From contig JAQGKM010000278.1 in assembly GCA_028290125.1 (NCBI GenBank), forward strand, positions 1-7,210: a DNA stretch of 7,210 nt, given 5' to 3'. Under the pieces are notes generated by a model. The model saw nothing but the letters and a program-made list of their open reading frames with translations. It searched no databases and was not told the DNA's origin. The translations under genes and the position numbers were made by a program. This DNA comes from Hyphomicrobiales bacterium. Its GTDB lineage: Bacteria; Pseudomonadota; Alphaproteobacteria; Rhizobiales; Beijerinckiaceae. Shown here one piece after another: positions 5,750-7,210 of this stretch (position 1 is its first letter; every line of letters starts with the position of its first letter).

Positions 5750-6891
5750 GCGTGCTCCCCATGCGCGAGCGCGTCGGTCCATTCGCGCGCGACATCGGCG
5801 TCGCTCTCGTTCGCGTGGGCGTCCGCCAAGGCGGCGAACTCCGGCGCGTCGAACAGGCGGCCAGCCGCCCAGACCGCCATGGCGCGCACCTGCGGATCCT
5901 CATGCGCCAGGTTCTCGATCACGCGCGGACGCAAGGCTGCTTCGCCCGCGTTGCCGATCGCGACCATCAGGTTGCGCCGAAACCGCGCGACGCCGATGCG
6001 CTTGATCGGCGAACCGGAGAAGAAGGCGCGAAAGGCGGCGTCGTCCAGCCCCGCCAGGAAATCGAGATCGGGCGCACGCAAATCGTCGCGCGCCTGCAGT
6101 TTCGCCTCGCGCGCGACCTGCGCAAACTTGTTCCACGGACAGGCCGCGAGGCAATCGTCGCAGCCGTAGATGCGGTTGCCCATCGCCGCGCGAAACTCCG
6201 CCGGGATCGGTCCGTGATGTTCGATGGTGAGATAGGAGATGCAACGCCGCGCATCGAGCCGGTAGGGCGCCGGAAAGGCCTGCGTCGGGCAGGCGTCGAG
6301 GCAGGCGCGACAGGATCCGCAATGATCGGCCTCGGGCGCGTCGGGCGCGAGATCAAGCGTCACGAAGATCGAGCCGAGGAACAGCCACGAGCCAAATTCG
6401 CGAGAGACGAGATTGGTGTGCCGGCCCTGCCAGCCGAGCCCGGCGGCGGCGGCGAGCGGTTTCTCCATCACCGGCGCGGTGTCGACGAAGACTTTCAGCT
6501 GCAAGGCGGGATCGGTCTTCGCCTCGCCGGCCATCCACGAGGCCAGCATCTTCAGCCGGCCCTTCACGAGATCATGGTAGTCGCGGTGGCGCGCATAGAC
6601 CGAGATGGCGCCGCTGGTCTTCTGCGCCAGCACGGCGCGGGGGTCTTCGTCCGGCCCGTAGTTCATGCCCAGCATGACGATGGAGCGGACCTCGTCCCAG
6701 AGCACGCGCGGGTCGGCGCGGCGGTCCGCCGTCTCCTCCATCCAGCCCATGCCGCCATGCGCGCCCGCATCGAGCCATTCGCGCAGGCGTGTCGGGGCTT
6801 GCGGGATGGAGTCGGGCCGGGCGATGCGGCAGGCGTCGAAGCCGAGCTCCCGCGCGCGGGCGCGCAGACGGGAGAGGAAGTCGGCGTTCAG
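5746..6891 (-). CDS. queG: Epoxyqueuosine reductase QueG
   Basis: QueG performs the last step of queuosine synthesis: cobalamin- and [4Fe-4S]-dependent reduction of epoxyqueuosine to queuosine at position 34 of GUN-anticodon tRNAs, in the cytoplasm. Numbering from the CTG at 6891 gives 381 residues, matching the usual ~375-390. Seen in order: LRARARELGFDACRIARPDS, YARHRDYHDLVKGRL, FVDTAPVMEK with the presumed general-acid Asp137, and GLGWQGRHTNLVSREFGSW. Two ferredoxin-type motifs, C191-x2-C194-x2-C197-x3-C201-P and C244-x2-C247-x3-C251-P, plus C217, supply the two clusters. A HEAT-like C-terminal segment follows (HEDPQVRAMAVWAAGRL). The start is uncertain. The only in-frame ATG near the N-terminus is at 7017, 42 codons into the GST overlap, giving 423 residues; no GTG or TTG lies between. 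The CTG at 6891 fits family length and a CTGA overlap. Function is secure; the start is not. Confidence 0.93.
   Translation of the reverse strand: MNADFLSRLRARARELGFDACRIARPDSIPQAPTRLREWLDAGAHGGMGWMEETADRRADPRVLWDEVRSIVMLGMNYGPDEDPRAVLAQKTSGAISVYARHRDYHDLVKGRLKMLASWMAGEAKTDPALQLKVFVDTAPVMEKPLAAAAGLGWQGRHTNLVSREFGSWLFLGSIFVTLDLAPDAPEADHCGSCRACLDACPTQAFPAPYRLDARRCISYLTIEHHGPIPAEFRAAMGNRIYGCDDCLAACPWNKFAQVAREAKLQARDDLRAPDLDFLAGLDDAAFRAFFSGSPIKRIGVARFRRNLMVAIGNAGEAALRPRVIENLAHEDPQVRAMAVWAAGRLFDAPEFAALADAHANESDADVAREWTDALAHGEHA
5755..5760 (-). promoter_or_regulatory. Ribosome-binding site fixing the SDR start
   Basis: GGGGAG on the minus strand, five bases before the ATG at 5749 and inside the last codons of queG. 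It supports the short start of the SDR gene and coupling across the ATGA overlap at 5746-5749. Confidence 0.6.
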
Positions 6892-7210
6892 AAATCGAGG
6901 TCCGCGTAGACCGGCGAGGGCGTCAGGCCCGGCAGGCGGTCCGCCAGAATCGCGCGAAACGACGGGCGCGATTTCACGCGCGCGTACCAGTGCTTCGCTC
7001 CTTCGTCCTCGCTCCATGGCACGTCGCCCAGGAAATCCACGCTCGACAGATGCGCCGCCGCCGCCAGATCCGCATAGGTCATGCGGTCGCCGGCGATCCA
7101 GTTGCGCGACTGCGTCAGCCAGCCGATGTAGCGCAGATGATAGCGGATATTGGCGCGCGCCGCGCGCACCAGCTCCATGTCGGGCCCGCCGCCGCCGTTC
7201 AGCATCGGCA
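6888..7210 (-). CDS. Glutathione S-transferase family protein, C-terminal part (5' end outside window)
   Basis: The last ~107 residues of a GST-like protein; the N-terminal thioredoxin fold lies beyond the window edge, so the ATG at 7205 is probably internal. Seen is the all-helical C-terminal domain: NIRYHLRYIGWLTQSRNWIA, then the N-capping/hydrophobic-staple region GDRMTYADLAAAAHLSSVDF, then WYARVKSRPSFRAILADRLP and a short tail ending YADLDF. GSTs conjugate or reduce with glutathione; the substrate of this member cannot be told from this half. It is the first visible gene of the GST-queG-SDR run. Its TGA at 6890-6888 overlaps the proposed CTG start of queG by four bases (CTGA). Confidence 0.88.
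   Translation of the reverse strand, partial: PMLNGGGGPDMELVRAARANIRYHLRYIGWLTQSRNWIAGDRMTYADLAAAAHLSSVDFLGDVPWSEDEGAKHWYARVKSRPSFRAILADRLPGLTPSPVYADLDF

Noticed and set aside
5716..6909. A 397-codon open frame on the plus strand opposite queG
   Set aside because: Arg-rich low-complexity translation without motifs; queG on the other strand has intact Fe-S motifs and explains the region.

Overview
The window looks like an ordinary chromosomal segment of a high-GC alphaproteobacterium, most likely in the order Hyphomicrobiales. The grounds are strong G/C bias at third codon positions and the family make-up: an Omp25/RopB-like small porin, an OlsB-type ornithine lipid acyltransferase, and a GST-QueG-SDR gene run. 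No tRNA, rRNA, CRISPR array, insertion sequence, prophage gene or attachment site is visible. I found no new multi-gene system. The points of interest are regulatory and concern start sites.

Layout, left to right. (1) Positions 1-923, plus strand: the 3' end of hrpB, an ATP-dependent helicase cut by the window edge. (2) Positions 934-1674, minus strand: a secreted outer-membrane beta-barrel protein that converges on hrpB with a 10-base gap. (3) Positions 1675-1837: a 163-base AT-rich divergent intergenic region with a candidate omp promoter and an overlapping small palindrome. (4) Positions 1838-2185, plus strand: a compact MarR-like winged-helix regulator. (5) Positions 2263-3801, plus strand: a complete YifB/ComM-type Mg-chelatase-like AAA+ ATPase. 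(6) Positions 3921-4850, plus strand: an OlsB-like acyl-ACP-dependent acyltransferase, preceded by a sequence resembling a PhoB box. (7) Minus strand, transcribed from the right edge leftwards: the 3' end of a glutathione S-transferase (from 7210 down to 6888), queG epoxyqueuosine reductase (6891 or 7017 down to 5746) and an atypical YeeZ-like SDR protein (5749 down to 4877). These three genes are packed as one operon.

How the genes work together. The minus-strand trio is the only clear operon. The queG/SDR junction is an ATGA overlap. If queG starts at a CTG codon, the GST/queG junction is a CTGA overlap with the same geometry. queG has no in-frame ATG, GTG or TTG near the expected N-terminus, so this CTG is a real possibility. 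The MarR-like gene lies divergent to the omp gene and may regulate it. The OlsB-like gene stands alone: no olsA partner is adjacent. A Pho-box-like site 63 bases before its preferred start would fit the phosphate-starvation control known for ornithine lipid synthesis in rhizobia. All functional calls come from reading the sequence; no database search was run.
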